NCBI RefSeq assembly: GCF_900110375.1
Contig: NZ_FODN01000004.1
Span: forward strand, 1-64,000
From: Flavobacterium sinopsychrotolerans
GTDB lineage: Bacteria > Bacteroidota > Bacteroidia > Flavobacteriales > Flavobacteriaceae
DNA: 64,000 bases
Direction: 5' to 3'
Shown: positions 34,415 to 42,409 of the stretch, piece by piece
Position numbering within the stretch: position 1 is the first letter of the stretch
Layout: each line of letters starts with the position of its first letter
The notes under the pieces: model-generated
The model's input: the letters and a program-made list of their open reading frames with translations, nothing else
Database searches by the model: none
Told to the model about the DNA's origin: nothing
Program-made: the position numbers and the translations under genes

Positions 34415-35099
34415 TACAATTGATTTAAATTATTTTAGTGTAAAAATAAATCATTTTTTACATTTTATCTATTCTATTTGCATAACCTTATGGTAATCCT
34501 TCTCTGATTAAAGGCTTTAAAATGTTAAAAAACTATAAAAAAATAGCAATTTAACAGTTGCCAATTCAAATTATTTTTAATTTTAGAACAAGCTAATCAG
34601 ATGAATACAAATTCTTTATCTTGATTAATTATTGATTCTTCACTGATTTATTAACCTAAAAAAAGAATGTATTGAATGCAATTAAAAATGTTGTCGCTCC
34701 TTTTTCTACGGTAATAACTTATAAAAATATTTTCAAAGCCCCGATAAACGAGCTAATGATACTAGCATTTGCCCCAGCAGTAAAAAATAAAAAGTAACAC
34801 CTACGGTTAATTAAAGAACTATTTTCTTGTCCTTGCAAAAGTGAGACATTAATAAACAATTGTTTAGAAAATTATCTTCCAATATATAGAAAACCAACGG
34901 CCTTATTGTGAAATTATTTCTTAACTCCTAAGCAAGTGATTGTACATTTAAAGACAAAACTATCCTTTAAAGTACTTACGCTTAAATTAATATTTTTAAA
35001 ATAGTATCGAGCATACTATTGCGCTTAGAAGCGGATAAAGCTACTTTGAACTTCAAATTTATTTTAATGTTGCCAGAATTTAATATTCTAAAACAGCAT
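34415..35099. other. Long intergenic gap with no convincing gene
   Basis: About 685 bases between menB and the CvfB-like gene, both on the minus strand. The largest suspicious piece is a 41-codon open stretch on the plus strand at 34672-34797 from a TTG (ending APAVKNKK), which is slightly less AT-rich than its surroundings and may be a gene relic. I see no RNA gene or repeat. Confidence 0.5.
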
Positions 35100-35136
35100 T
35101 AAAAAGAGAAAGACTAACCGTTACGATTAGTCTTTC
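35100..35136 (-). terminator. Terminator after the CvfB-like gene (bidirectional)
   Basis: GAAAGACTAA at 35108-35117 pairs with TTAGTCTTTC at 35127-35136. T tracts are present on both strands, so it can act both ways, but only the minus-strand gene ends here. Confidence 0.85.
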
Positions 35137-35143
35137 TTTTTTT

Positions 35144-35998
35144 TTATTCCTTAACCAAGTAAATTCCGTCTTCCTTGATTTCGATTAATTTCTCTCGGTA
35201 TAAAGCTCCTATCGCTTTCTTGAAGGTTTTCTTGCTCATTTTCAAAACCGTTTTAATGTCCTCCGGATGTGAATTATCAGTCAAACGCAAGAAACCTCTG
35301 CTGGCTCTTAACTCATCCAGAATTTTTTCTGCATTTGGCTCTATACTTTGATATCCTTGAACTTGCAATGCCACATCAATCTTATTATCCGGACGAATCG
35401 TCTTGATATACCCTCGCATGCGGTCTCCCGTGCGAATCGCATCATCATAAACTTCATCTTTGTACATCAAACCTTTGTACTTTTCGTTGATGATAACGTT
35501 AATTCCTAATTCAGTGATATGAGAAACAATTAAATCTACTTCTTCCCCTTTTTCGACCGTTAAGTGATCATTTTTTAAAAACTGATTCAATTTACTGGAA
35601 GCCACCAAGCGATTGGTTTTCTCGTCCATATAAAGATACACCAAGTAGCGTTTACCTTTTTCCATAGGACGTGCCTGCTCTTTGAACGGAACCAAAATAT
35701 CTTTTTCCATTCCCCAATCCATAAAAGCACCAATCTGATTGGTATAATTCACACGCAAAAGTGCAAATTCATTCAATAAAATATATGGTTCTAATGTCGT
35801 GGCAACGGGTCTTTCTTCGTGGTCTAGATACACAAAAACAATCAACTCCTCACCTATTTCAAATTCGTTTGGCACGTATTTGTTAGGCAACAGAATGTCA
35901 TGGATTCCTTCGGGATCTTGTTCTGGATTGCCCAGAAACAAACCCACTTTGGTATCGCGTAATATGGTAAGCGTATTGTATTTTCCTATTTCAATCAT
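35144..35998 (-). CDS. CvfB-like S1 RNA-binding protein
   Basis: A 284-residue protein with three to four S1/OB-type domains and a C-terminal winged helix, the CvfB layout. It begins with the family-specific MIEIGKYNTLTILRDTKVGLFLGN and has the S1 segment NYTNQIGAFMDWGMEKDILVPFKEQ near residue 90 and VSHITELGINVIINEKYKG near 170. The C-terminal DIKTVLKMSKKTFKKAIGALYREKLI is the winged helix. CvfB is an RNA-binding regulator, affecting virulence-gene expression in staphylococci; the target here is unknown. Confidence 0.92.
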   Translation of the reverse strand: MIEIGKYNTLTILRDTKVGLFLGNPEQDPEGIHDILLPNKYVPNEFEIGEELIVFVYLDHEERPVATTLEPYILLNEFALLRVNYTNQIGAFMDWGMEKDILVPFKEQARPMEKGKRYLVYLYMDEKTNRLVASSKLNQFLKNDHLTVEKGEEVDLIVSHITELGINVIINEKYKGLMYKDEVYDDAIRTGDRMRGYIKTIRPDNKIDVALQVQGYQSIEPNAEKILDELRASRGFLRLTDNSHPEDIKTVLKMSKKTFKKAIGALYREKLIEIKEDGIYLVKE

Positions 35999-36019
35999 TT
36001 TCTTTCAATTTCTAAAGCG

Positions 36020-36027
36020 CAAAGGTA
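36020..36027 (-). promoter_or_regulatory. -7 box TACCTTTG for the CvfB-like gene
   Basis: An exact TAnnTTTG match on the minus strand, 21 bp before the ATG at 35998. No clear -33 TTG lies at the normal distance. Confidence 0.5.
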
Positions 36028-36133
36028 CGAAGTTTGAAAATAGTAAATTAAGAAACCGTCCACAAAAAAACAAAGCCCAAATCCGATGGCTATTTTCTTT
36101 TTTAGGAGCAGAATTTTCCGCTTTTTCATAACG

Positions 36134-36199
36134 AGTTGTCCCGCTGTCCGCAGTATCCACGCCCAAAAGCGTGGGATACTTGCTACCATCGGGGCTAGA
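36134..36199 (-). ncRNA. Structured intergenic element resembling flavobacterial Flavo-1-type RNAs
   Basis: A GC-richer island in an AT-rich gap. Read on the minus strand it begins CTAGCCCCGATGGTAGC, has a central stem (AGTATCCCACGC pairing with GCGTGGATACT, one C bulged) closed by a TTTTGG loop, and ends GCGGACAGCGGGACAAC. This GCCCCGAT...GCGGGACA frame recurs in many flavobacterial intergenic regions, and I associate it with the Flavo-1 RNA motif. The family assignment is from memory; the hairpin itself is directly visible. It lies between the divergent CvfB-like and M28 peptidase genes. Confidence 0.5.
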
Positions 36200-36321
36200 T
36201 TAGGAAGTTTTGTTTTTCAAAATTTCGAATAGTACAAGAGTAAACAATTCCTAAAACTCAATTTCGTTTATACTTTCTTTTTCTTTTTTACTAACTTTGA
36301 GAAAACTAAAAAAACCTATTA

Positions 36322-37674
36322 ATGAAACCAACCTCAATTCTCTGTTTGTTCCTACTACTATTTGTTTCTCATACCAATTACGCACAAACCACAGTCGATG
36401 ATCCCGAAATAAAAAAAATGGTTGCCGAAGTAAAATCGGAAAACATGGAAGCTACAGTTCGTAAACTCGTGTCTTTTGGAACCCGACATACATTAAGTGA
36501 CACCAAAAGCAACACCCGCGGTATTGGAGCGGCACAACGCTGGGTAAAATCAGAATTTGATAAATATGCTTTGGCATCAAATGGAAGACTGACTTCTGTG
36601 ATTGATTTTTTTACCATCAAAGCCGATGGAAGACGTATTGCAACTGACAGCCAATTGGGTAATGTAATGGCAACCTTAAAAGGAACTGATCCTACAGACA
36701 ATCGTGTATTAATCATAAGCGGCCATTTAGATTCCCGTGCTTCAGATGTTATGGATGCCAAATCTGATGCACCAGGTGCAAACGACGATGCTTCTGGAGT
36801 TGCAGCGATGATGGAACTTGCCCGAATAATGAGCCAAAGAGAATTCCCTTTTACGCTGATTTTTGTGGCAGTTGTTGGTGAAGAACAAGGATTGTACGGA
36901 GCCAAACATTTAGCCGATGTTGCCAAAGATGGAAAATGGAACGTTATTGCGATGATTAATAATGATATGATTGGAAACAGTTTATCCAGCGGTACTTTAT
37001 TACGAGACAATACTAAAGTTCGCGTTTTCAGTGAAACAATTCCATTCTTAGAAACGGAAGCAGAATCAAAAATGCGTAAATCGACCAATCGTGATAATGA
37101 CAGTCCATCCAGACAATTAGCCCGATATGTCAAAACGGTTACCAATCAATATGTAGAGCAATTGGATATTAATTTAGTGTATCGCAACGACCGTTTCTTG
37201 CGTGGTGGCGATCACACTCCTTTTAGTCAAAATGGATTTACAGCGATTCGTTTTTGTGAAATGAACGAAAACTACGATCACCAACATCAAAGCGTTCGAA
37301 AAGAAAATAACATCCAATACGGTGATTTGGCTGAGTTTATGGACTTTGAATACATGAAGAAAGTAACATGTTCTAACTTGGCTACGTTCAGCAATTTGGC
37401 TTGGTCACCTAAAGCACCTACAAACGTAGGAATTGAAGTAAAGGATTTGACTAATTTCTCTACTTTAGTTTGGACCGCTCCTGATGGAAAGTCGGTTTAT
37501 GGATATAACATTCTTATCAGAGAGACGTCATCACAGCATTGGGAAAAAACAATTTTTGTTAAAGACACAAAAGCTGAAATCCCATATTCTAAAGACAATT
37601 TTTTCTTCGCTGTTCAAGCTGTAGATGCATTAGGACATTCCAGTTTACCGATTTTCCCAATACCAATTCGTTAA
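36322..37674 (+). CDS. Secreted M28-family metallopeptidase with fibronectin-like tail
   Basis: A 450-residue exported zinc aminopeptidase. The signal peptide ends THNYAQTT-like near residue 23. The M28 metal-binding residues are visible: H in ISGHLDSR, D in GANDDASG, EE in VVGEEQGLYG, D in NNDMIG, and H in GGDHTPF. The last 90 residues form a fibronectin-type-III-like sandwich (PTNVGIEVKDLTNFSTLVWTAPDG), common in secreted flavobacterial peptidases. No T9SS sorting domain is seen. It is transcribed alone, ending at a strong terminator. Confidence 0.92.
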   Translation: MKPTSILCLFLLLFVSHTNYAQTTVDDPEIKKMVAEVKSENMEATVRKLVSFGTRHTLSDTKSNTRGIGAAQRWVKSEFDKYALASNGRLTSVIDFFTIKADGRRIATDSQLGNVMATLKGTDPTDNRVLIISGHLDSRASDVMDAKSDAPGANDDASGVAAMMELARIMSQREFPFTLIFVAVVGEEQGLYGAKHLADVAKDGKWNVIAMINNDMIGNSLSSGTLLRDNTKVRVFSETIPFLETEAESKMRKSTNRDNDSPSRQLARYVKTVTNQYVEQLDINLVYRNDRFLRGGDHTPFSQNGFTAIRFCEMNENYDHQHQSVRKENNIQYGDLAEFMDFEYMKKVTCSNLATFSNLAWSPKAPTNVGIEVKDLTNFSTLVWTAPDGKSVYGYNILIRETSSQHWEKTIFVKDTKAEIPYSKDNFFFAVQAVDALGHSSLPIFPIPIR

Positions 37675-37693
37675 AAAGCGTTCAATACTAAAC

Positions 37694-37727
37694 AAAAAAG
37701 CGTTTGCCTCGGCAAACGCTTTTTTTT
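37694..37727 (+). terminator. Intrinsic terminator after the M28 peptidase
   Basis: AAAAAGCGTTTGCC pairs with GGCAAACGCTTTTT around a two-base loop, followed by more T residues. Confidence 0.92.
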
Positions 37728-37752
37728 ATGGGTATCATTTACAAATTAAGTA

Positions 37753-38094
37753 TTAATTGTAAACACTTTCTTTTTTGAAGTGAACAGCCAGTAAATAATA
37801 AATTACCACTCTGTATTTATTCCTGTTAGAACGACCGTATTTTTCCATGACTGCATCTATTGCAGCATCTAATTCCGGTCCGTCACTAAGTCCTAATTTC
37901 TTGATTAGAAAATTGTTTTTTACCGTATCTAATTCGGCTTGTTGGGTTCCGGCAACCGTTGCAGAATCATCATTATAAATTGATGGACCACAACCAATAG
38001 TTACTTTTGTCAACAAATCCATATCTGGATTTACACCACATTTGTCTTTCAAATCGGCAGCATACTTTACAATTAATTCGTCTCTTGCACTCAT
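37753..38094 (-). CDS. DUF2853 family protein
   Basis: A 113-residue soluble helical protein matching DUF2853: MSARDELIVKYAADLKDKCG at the N-terminus and SNRNKYRVVIYYLLAVHF near the C-terminus are family features. Function unknown; a homologue structure is all-alpha. It lies 88 bp downstream of menD on the same strand and may share its transcript. Confidence 0.9.
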   Translation of the reverse strand: MSARDELIVKYAADLKDKCGVNPDMDLLTKVTIGCGPSIYNDDSATVAGTQQAELDTVKNNFLIKKLGLSDGPELDAAIDAVMEKYGRSNRNKYRVVIYYLLAVHFKKESVYN

Positions 38095-38182
38095 AAATAA
38101 AAGTTTAATATTTGATTAATAGATTTTTATACACTCAAATTTAAACATTTAATCGTGCCTTTTAACGGACACCTGAAAATAT

Positions 38183-39844
38183 TTAGACCAATTCTTTAAA
38201 ATATTGCAGTAAAATGCTGTCATTTTCCAAAGTGGGTGTGAAAATTTCCAAAATACTTGGTTTTTCATTTTGAGCATATAAAGCGGTCAAACTTCTTGAT
38301 AAACTAGCTTCATCGCTGGCAATACTATATTCAAAACCATACATTTTAGCCAAATGTTCCGCCGTTAAACAATGGGAAGTTTCAAAGAATGTATTAAAAA
38401 CGGGACTTTCTTCATGACCTGGTAAAATTCTAAAAATTCCACCACCACCATTATTGATTAGAATAATCTTGAAGTTCTTTGGGATATAATTGTTCCACAA
38501 CGCATTGCTGTCATATAAAAATCCAATATCTCCTGTTATAAAAACAGTTTGTTTATCATTGGCTACAGCCGCACCAATAGCCGTAGAAGTACTTCCGTCG
38601 ATTCCGCTCGTACCACGATTGCAATACACTTCAATGGAAGGATGTACGTCTATTAATTGTGCATATCGAATCGCTGAACTATTGCTGATTTGCAATTGAC
38701 TATTGGTTGGCAAACACTGCATCACTTTTTCAAAAACTTTAAAATCCGAAAAAGGAATTTTGTTTAAATAAATATCACTTTTTAGCTTTCGCAACGCTTT
38801 TACAGCATCTAATTGCTCGAAATAATTACTTTCTATTGATTTTGTAAGTGGCAAGAAAGTGTCGAAAAACACATTTGGATTTACTTCAAAATGTTTAGTC
38901 AAAGCGCCAAAAGTATCATACGCTCTCCAAGAATCAATATGCCAATGGTGTTTTGGTTTGTATTTTCTTAAAAAAGCCTTGATTCGTTTTGAAACGACCA
39001 TTCCGCCAAAAGTGACTAAAATTTCCGGACGAAAATTTTCAAAATCTTCATTCGTAAATGGCGTAATTATCGTGTCTATATTATTGATAAAAGTATCGTG
39101 ATGCACGTTAGAAGTTGTTTCGGTCAACACTACAACCGACTCATCTTTGGCGAAAGCCTCAATTATTTTTTCATTGATTGCATTCGGATCATTCAAGCCA
39201 ACCAGAATCATTTTTTTGGTGGAATTGTTCCAAATCTTTGCATATTCTGTAACAACTTCAATGGAAATCGTCTGAGTAGCATTTGCGGAAGCGACTGTAT
39301 TCACTTCGACCGAAAGCTCCGAAACAGTTTCGTATAAAGGTTCTTCAAAAGGCGCATTGATGTGAACAGGACCTTTTTGAGTGATAGCCATATTGATGGC
39401 TTCATTTATTTTTAAATCATTTTCGATTGAAACATCCTCATGCAGATTAGCATTGTAAAGCGAATGATTTTCGAAAACATTTTCTTGTCTAATCGTTTGT
39501 CCGTCGCCAATATCAATTTTACTTTGCGGTCTGTCTGCCGAAATCACAATCATAGGAATCTGGCTGTAAAATGCTTCTGCAAAAGCCGGATAATAGTTCA
39601 ATAAAGCAGAACCGGAAGTACACACTAAAGCCACTGGTTGTTTGGTTTGTTGTGCGATTCCCAATGCAAAAAATGCAGCCGAACGCTCGTCAGCAATGCT
39701 GTAACATTGAAAAGCGGGATTGTTTACAAAACCAATTGTAAGCGGGGCATTTCGAGAACCCGGAGAAATAATTATAGTGGTGATTCCTTTGGCCAAACAA
39801 ATTTCAATAATGCTTTGTGCTAAAGGTATTTTGGGGTAAATCAT
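38183..39844 (-). CDS. menD: SEPHCHC synthase (MenD)
   Basis: A thiamine-diphosphate enzyme of 553 residues that joins isochorismate and 2-oxoglutarate. The N-terminal PYR domain has IISPGSRNAPLTIGF and CTSGSALLNYYPAFAEA; the C-terminal TPP domain has GDIGFLYDSNALWNN and ILINNGGGGIFRILPG. The ATG at 39844 gives the canonical MIYPKIPLAQ start; a longer in-frame alternative at 39874 adds ten residues and would overlap the -7 box. Of the men genes, menE and menF are not in the window. Confidence 0.96.
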   Translation of the reverse strand: MIYPKIPLAQSIIEICLAKGITTIIISPGSRNAPLTIGFVNNPAFQCYSIADERSAAFFALGIAQQTKQPVALVCTSGSALLNYYPAFAEAFYSQIPMIVISADRPQSKIDIGDGQTIRQENVFENHSLYNANLHEDVSIENDLKINEAINMAITQKGPVHINAPFEEPLYETVSELSVEVNTVASANATQTISIEVVTEYAKIWNNSTKKMILVGLNDPNAINEKIIEAFAKDESVVVLTETTSNVHHDTFINNIDTIITPFTNEDFENFRPEILVTFGGMVVSKRIKAFLRKYKPKHHWHIDSWRAYDTFGALTKHFEVNPNVFFDTFLPLTKSIESNYFEQLDAVKALRKLKSDIYLNKIPFSDFKVFEKVMQCLPTNSQLQISNSSAIRYAQLIDVHPSIEVYCNRGTSGIDGSTSTAIGAAVANDKQTVFITGDIGFLYDSNALWNNYIPKNFKIILINNGGGGIFRILPGHEESPVFNTFFETSHCLTAEHLAKMYGFEYSIASDEASLSRSLTALYAQNEKPSILEIFTPTLENDSILLQYFKELV

Positions 39845-39863
39845 TGTTTTAGTTTCAAAGAAA

Positions 39864-39871
39864 CAAAGATA
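39864..39871 (-). promoter_or_regulatory. -7 box TATCTTTG for menD
   Basis: A TAnnTTTG match on the minus strand 19 bp before the menD ATG at 39844, inside a CAAAGAT-rich stretch. It supports the shorter menD start. Confidence 0.5.
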
Positions 39872-39938
39872 CAAAGATGTAAAGGTTTTTCTCTAATCTT
39901 AAATAGTTTTCTTAAATTTGAACGAAAATAAATTCTAT

Positions 39939-40436
39939 ATGGAAATCAAAATAAGACCGGCTGTTTTTACCGATTTAGATACAATATTGGAAATCATCAA
40001 TCACCAAATACTGAACAGTACTTCGATTTATGATTATGAGCCACGAGATTTTGAAACCCATAAATTGTGGTTTGAAGACAAAATGGCTCATGACTTGCCT
40101 GTGATTGTTGCTGAAACTGAAAATGGAACGATTGGATACGCTACGTATGGCACTTTTCGTCATAAAATAGGCTACCGTTTTACAGTGGAACATTCGGTTT
40201 ATGTTGCAGAAGAATTTTTAGGAAAAGGAGTTGGAAAATTATTATTGGCTGAACTTATCCAATTGGCAAAAAAACAAAAATACCACACTATGATTGGCGT
40301 TATTGACTCCGAAAACAAAGGAAGTATCGCTTTTCATAAAAAATATGGTTTTGAAACCGTTGGCGTTATTAAAGAATCAGGCTATAAATTTGATCGTTGG
40401 TTGAGTTCCGTTTTCATGCAACTGATTTTAGAATAA
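39939..40436 (+). CDS. GNAT N-acetyltransferase (phosphinothricin-acetyltransferase-like)
   Basis: A 165-residue GNAT enzyme. The acetyl-CoA binding loop EEFLGKGVGKLLLAELI (a Q/RxxGxG/A variant) is near residue 100, with FHKKYGFETVGVIKESGYKFDRW near the C-terminus, typical of the Pat/YncA group. The ATG at 39939 is preferred to a TTG at 39918. Related enzymes acetylate phosphinothricin, methionine sulfoximine or L-amino acids; substrate unknown. It is divergent from menD. Confidence 0.9.
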   Translation: MEIKIRPAVFTDLDTILEIINHQILNSTSIYDYEPRDFETHKLWFEDKMAHDLPVIVAETENGTIGYATYGTFRHKIGYRFTVEHSVYVAEEFLGKGVGKLLLAELIQLAKKQKYHTMIGVIDSENKGSIAFHKKYGFETVGVIKESGYKFDRWLSSVFMQLILE

Positions 40437-40519
40437 TTGAATCTGTACTAGAATTTGGTTCGTTTTCTACTATGTTTGACTTTAAAAACTTTATGCCTTT
40501 AAGACTTGAGACTTTATAG

Positions 40520-40527
40520 TATATTTG
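40520..40527 (+). promoter_or_regulatory. -7 box TATATTTG for the Dus gene
   Basis: An exact TAnnTTTG match 16 bp before the ATG at 40544, implying a very short leader. Confidence 0.5.
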
Positions 40528-40543
40528 CACAACTAAAAATTTC

Positions 40544-41494
40544 ATGGACTATACCTTACTTTCATCGCCTTTACAGGGATTTACTGACTTTCGTTTTAGA
40601 AATGCCCAAAACAAAATTTTTGGAGGAATTGACACTTTTTACTCGCCTTACATTCGCTTAAACGGAAAAATGGTTATCAAACCGTCTTACGAACGCGACC
40701 TGCTTCCAGAGAATAATCTTGATTTAGAGGTAATTCCACAAGTGATAACAAACGATGCCGATGAATTTTTATTTGTGGCCAAATATGTTCGAGAATTGGG
40801 GTATAAAGAGTTAAACTGGAATTTAGGCTGTCCTTATCCTATGGTGACCAAGTCTGGTATGGGTTCCGGTCTAATCAGTAATCCCGAAAAAATCAACAAT
40901 ATCCTTCACAGAGCCCATACTGAATCTGACATTATTGTGTCTATGAAAATGCGTTTGGGGTATGAAAACAGCGAAGAAATTCTGGATGTTTTACCTATTT
41001 TAGACACCTATCCTATTAAGAATATTGCGATTCATGCGCGTATTGGAAAGCAACTGTATAAAGGTGGTGTAAACTTAGATGCCTTCCAGCATTGTGTTGA
41101 TAATACCAAACATAAATTGTATTACAATGGTGATATAACCTCCGTTGCTAAATTTCATGAAATGCAGCAACGCTTTCCAACTATTGACCATTGGATGATT
41201 GGCCGAGGATTAATTTCGGATCCATTTTTACCCAGTATGATAAAAAATAATACTTCAGAATATCCTGCCAACAAAATTGAATTATTCAGTGCTTTTCATG
41301 ATACTTTGTATGATATTTATAGCGAATCTCTTTCTGGTTCAACCCATATTTTATTGAAGATGTACCATTTATGGGAATATTTTTCAGCTACTTTTTCGAA
41401 TCCGCATAAGATTTTGAAAAAAATAAAAAAAGCGCAAAGTATTCGGAATTACGAAGCTGCTGTAGCTGAAATTTTCAAAAACGAAAAATTCTAG
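40544..41494 (+). CDS. tRNA-dihydrouridine synthase
   Basis: A 316-residue FMN-dependent Dus enzyme that reduces uridines in tRNA. Visible are the N-terminal LLSSPLQGFTDFRFR, the FMN/catalytic region WNLGCPYPMVTKSGMGSGLISNPEKI with the conserved catalytic cysteine, AIHARIGKQLYKGG, and the MIGRGLISDPFL phosphate-binding segment. The subtype resembles the DusC-like Bacteroidota group. It stands alone after a short leader. Confidence 0.93.
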   Translation: MDYTLLSSPLQGFTDFRFRNAQNKIFGGIDTFYSPYIRLNGKMVIKPSYERDLLPENNLDLEVIPQVITNDADEFLFVAKYVRELGYKELNWNLGCPYPMVTKSGMGSGLISNPEKINNILHRAHTESDIIVSMKMRLGYENSEEILDVLPILDTYPIKNIAIHARIGKQLYKGGVNLDAFQHCVDNTKHKLYYNGDITSVAKFHEMQQRFPTIDHWMIGRGLISDPFLPSMIKNNTSEYPANKIELFSAFHDTLYDIYSESLSGSTHILLKMYHLWEYFSATFSNPHKILKKIKKAQSIRNYEAAVAEIFKNEKF

Positions 41495-41505
41495 CGGAAA
41501 AAATA

Positions 41506-41569
41506 AACCATTAAGAAATTAAGAAAAATTAAGCGCTGATTCTTAATATAACTTAATTTCTTAATGGTT
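41506..41569. repeat. 18-bp perfect inverted repeat after the Dus gene
   Basis: AACCATTAAGAAATTAAG at 41506-41523 pairs perfectly with CTTAATTTCTTAATGGTT at 41552-41569; additional TTAAG/CTTAA pairing lies inside. It is a flavobacterial-style dispersed intergenic palindrome, possibly a terminator or repeat element. Confidence 0.85.
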
Positions 41570-41610
41570 CAAAGTTTAGAGAATATTCGACACTTACTTA
41601 AACCACAAAA

Positions 41611-41646
41611 AAAAGAGATTTTCATTTGACTGAAAATCTCTTTTAA
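41611..41646. terminator. Bidirectional terminator before glutathione peroxidase
   Basis: AAAGAGATTTTC pairs with GAAAATCTCTTT around an eight-base loop, flanked by A and T runs, so it can serve convergent genes. Confidence 0.85.
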
Positions 41647-41677
41647 AATATTTTACTTTATAAAGTTAGCTAGCTGA

Positions 41678-42265
41678 TTATGCTTTGATCCAATTTAATA
41701 CTTCCGGGTCAGTTACTAAGGTTCTTGGAGCAATTACTTTTTCTAACTCCCCTTTTTCGTTGATTAGGTATTTCTGAAAATTCCATTCTACAGTTGAATC
41801 TTGTAATCCATTTTTAGATTTCTGAGTCAAAAACTGGTAAATAGCCGCCATGTCATCTCCTTTTACGGAAACTTTATCCATCATTGGGAAAGTAACTCCG
41901 TAATTCATTTGGCAAAAAGTTGCAATCTCTTCATTAGTTCCTGGCTCTTGTGAAGCAAAGTTATTTGCCGGAAAACCTACAATTACTAATCCTTTGTCTT
42001 TGTATTCTTTATAAACTGCTTCAAGATCTTTGTATTGTGGTGTCAATCCACATTTTGAAGCGGTATTTACGATCATGATTTTTTTACCTTTCAAAGAAGC
42101 AAAATCAAAACTGTTTCCTGATAAATCTTCTACTTTGAACTGATAAATCGTTTCTTTAGCAACTAACGGTGTACTCATTTTATTTTCAGATTTTTGTGGT
42201 TGTGCCTGGTTTTGACAACTAAATAACATCAAAGCGCAAGTCGCTATGTATACAAGATTTTTCAT
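41678..42265 (-). CDS. Glutathione-peroxidase-family lipoprotein
   Basis: A 195-residue thiol peroxidase. A lipoprotein signal (ALMLFSCQNQ) is followed by the GPx domain: the peroxidatic cysteine lies in NTASKCGLTPQY, then VIVGFPANNFASQEPGTNEEIATFC with the conserved Gln and likely resolving Cys, and the catalytic Trp in STVEWNFQKYLI. It probably reduces peroxides in the periplasm using thioredoxin-type donors rather than glutathione. It is transcribed alone. Confidence 0.93.
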   Translation of the reverse strand: MKNLVYIATCALMLFSCQNQAQPQKSENKMSTPLVAKETIYQFKVEDLSGNSFDFASLKGKKIMIVNTASKCGLTPQYKDLEAVYKEYKDKGLVIVGFPANNFASQEPGTNEEIATFCQMNYGVTFPMMDKVSVKGDDMAAIYQFLTQKSKNGLQDSTVEWNFQKYLINEKGELEKVIAPRTLVTDPEVLNWIKA

Positions 42266-42409
42266 AATTGAAATTTTTTATAAAATTAGATAAAAATTTG
42301 TTTTATCAAAGCATTTTTTATTTAAACAGTAGTTAAATAAAAAAGAAAACCTGACACTATGAAAATGCCAGGCTTCCAAACAAATAAACAACAAATCTTA
42401 ATGTGGTAT

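Noticed and set aside
35995..36189. Short minus-strand frame upstream of the CvfB-like gene
   Set aside because: It overlaps the structured GC-rich element and the CvfB-like gene's promoter, and its translation looks random.
36378..37145. 255-codon minus-strand frame opposite the M28 peptidase
   Set aside because: It is antisense to a clear metallopeptidase with all metal ligands, and its translation shows no domain or plausible start context.
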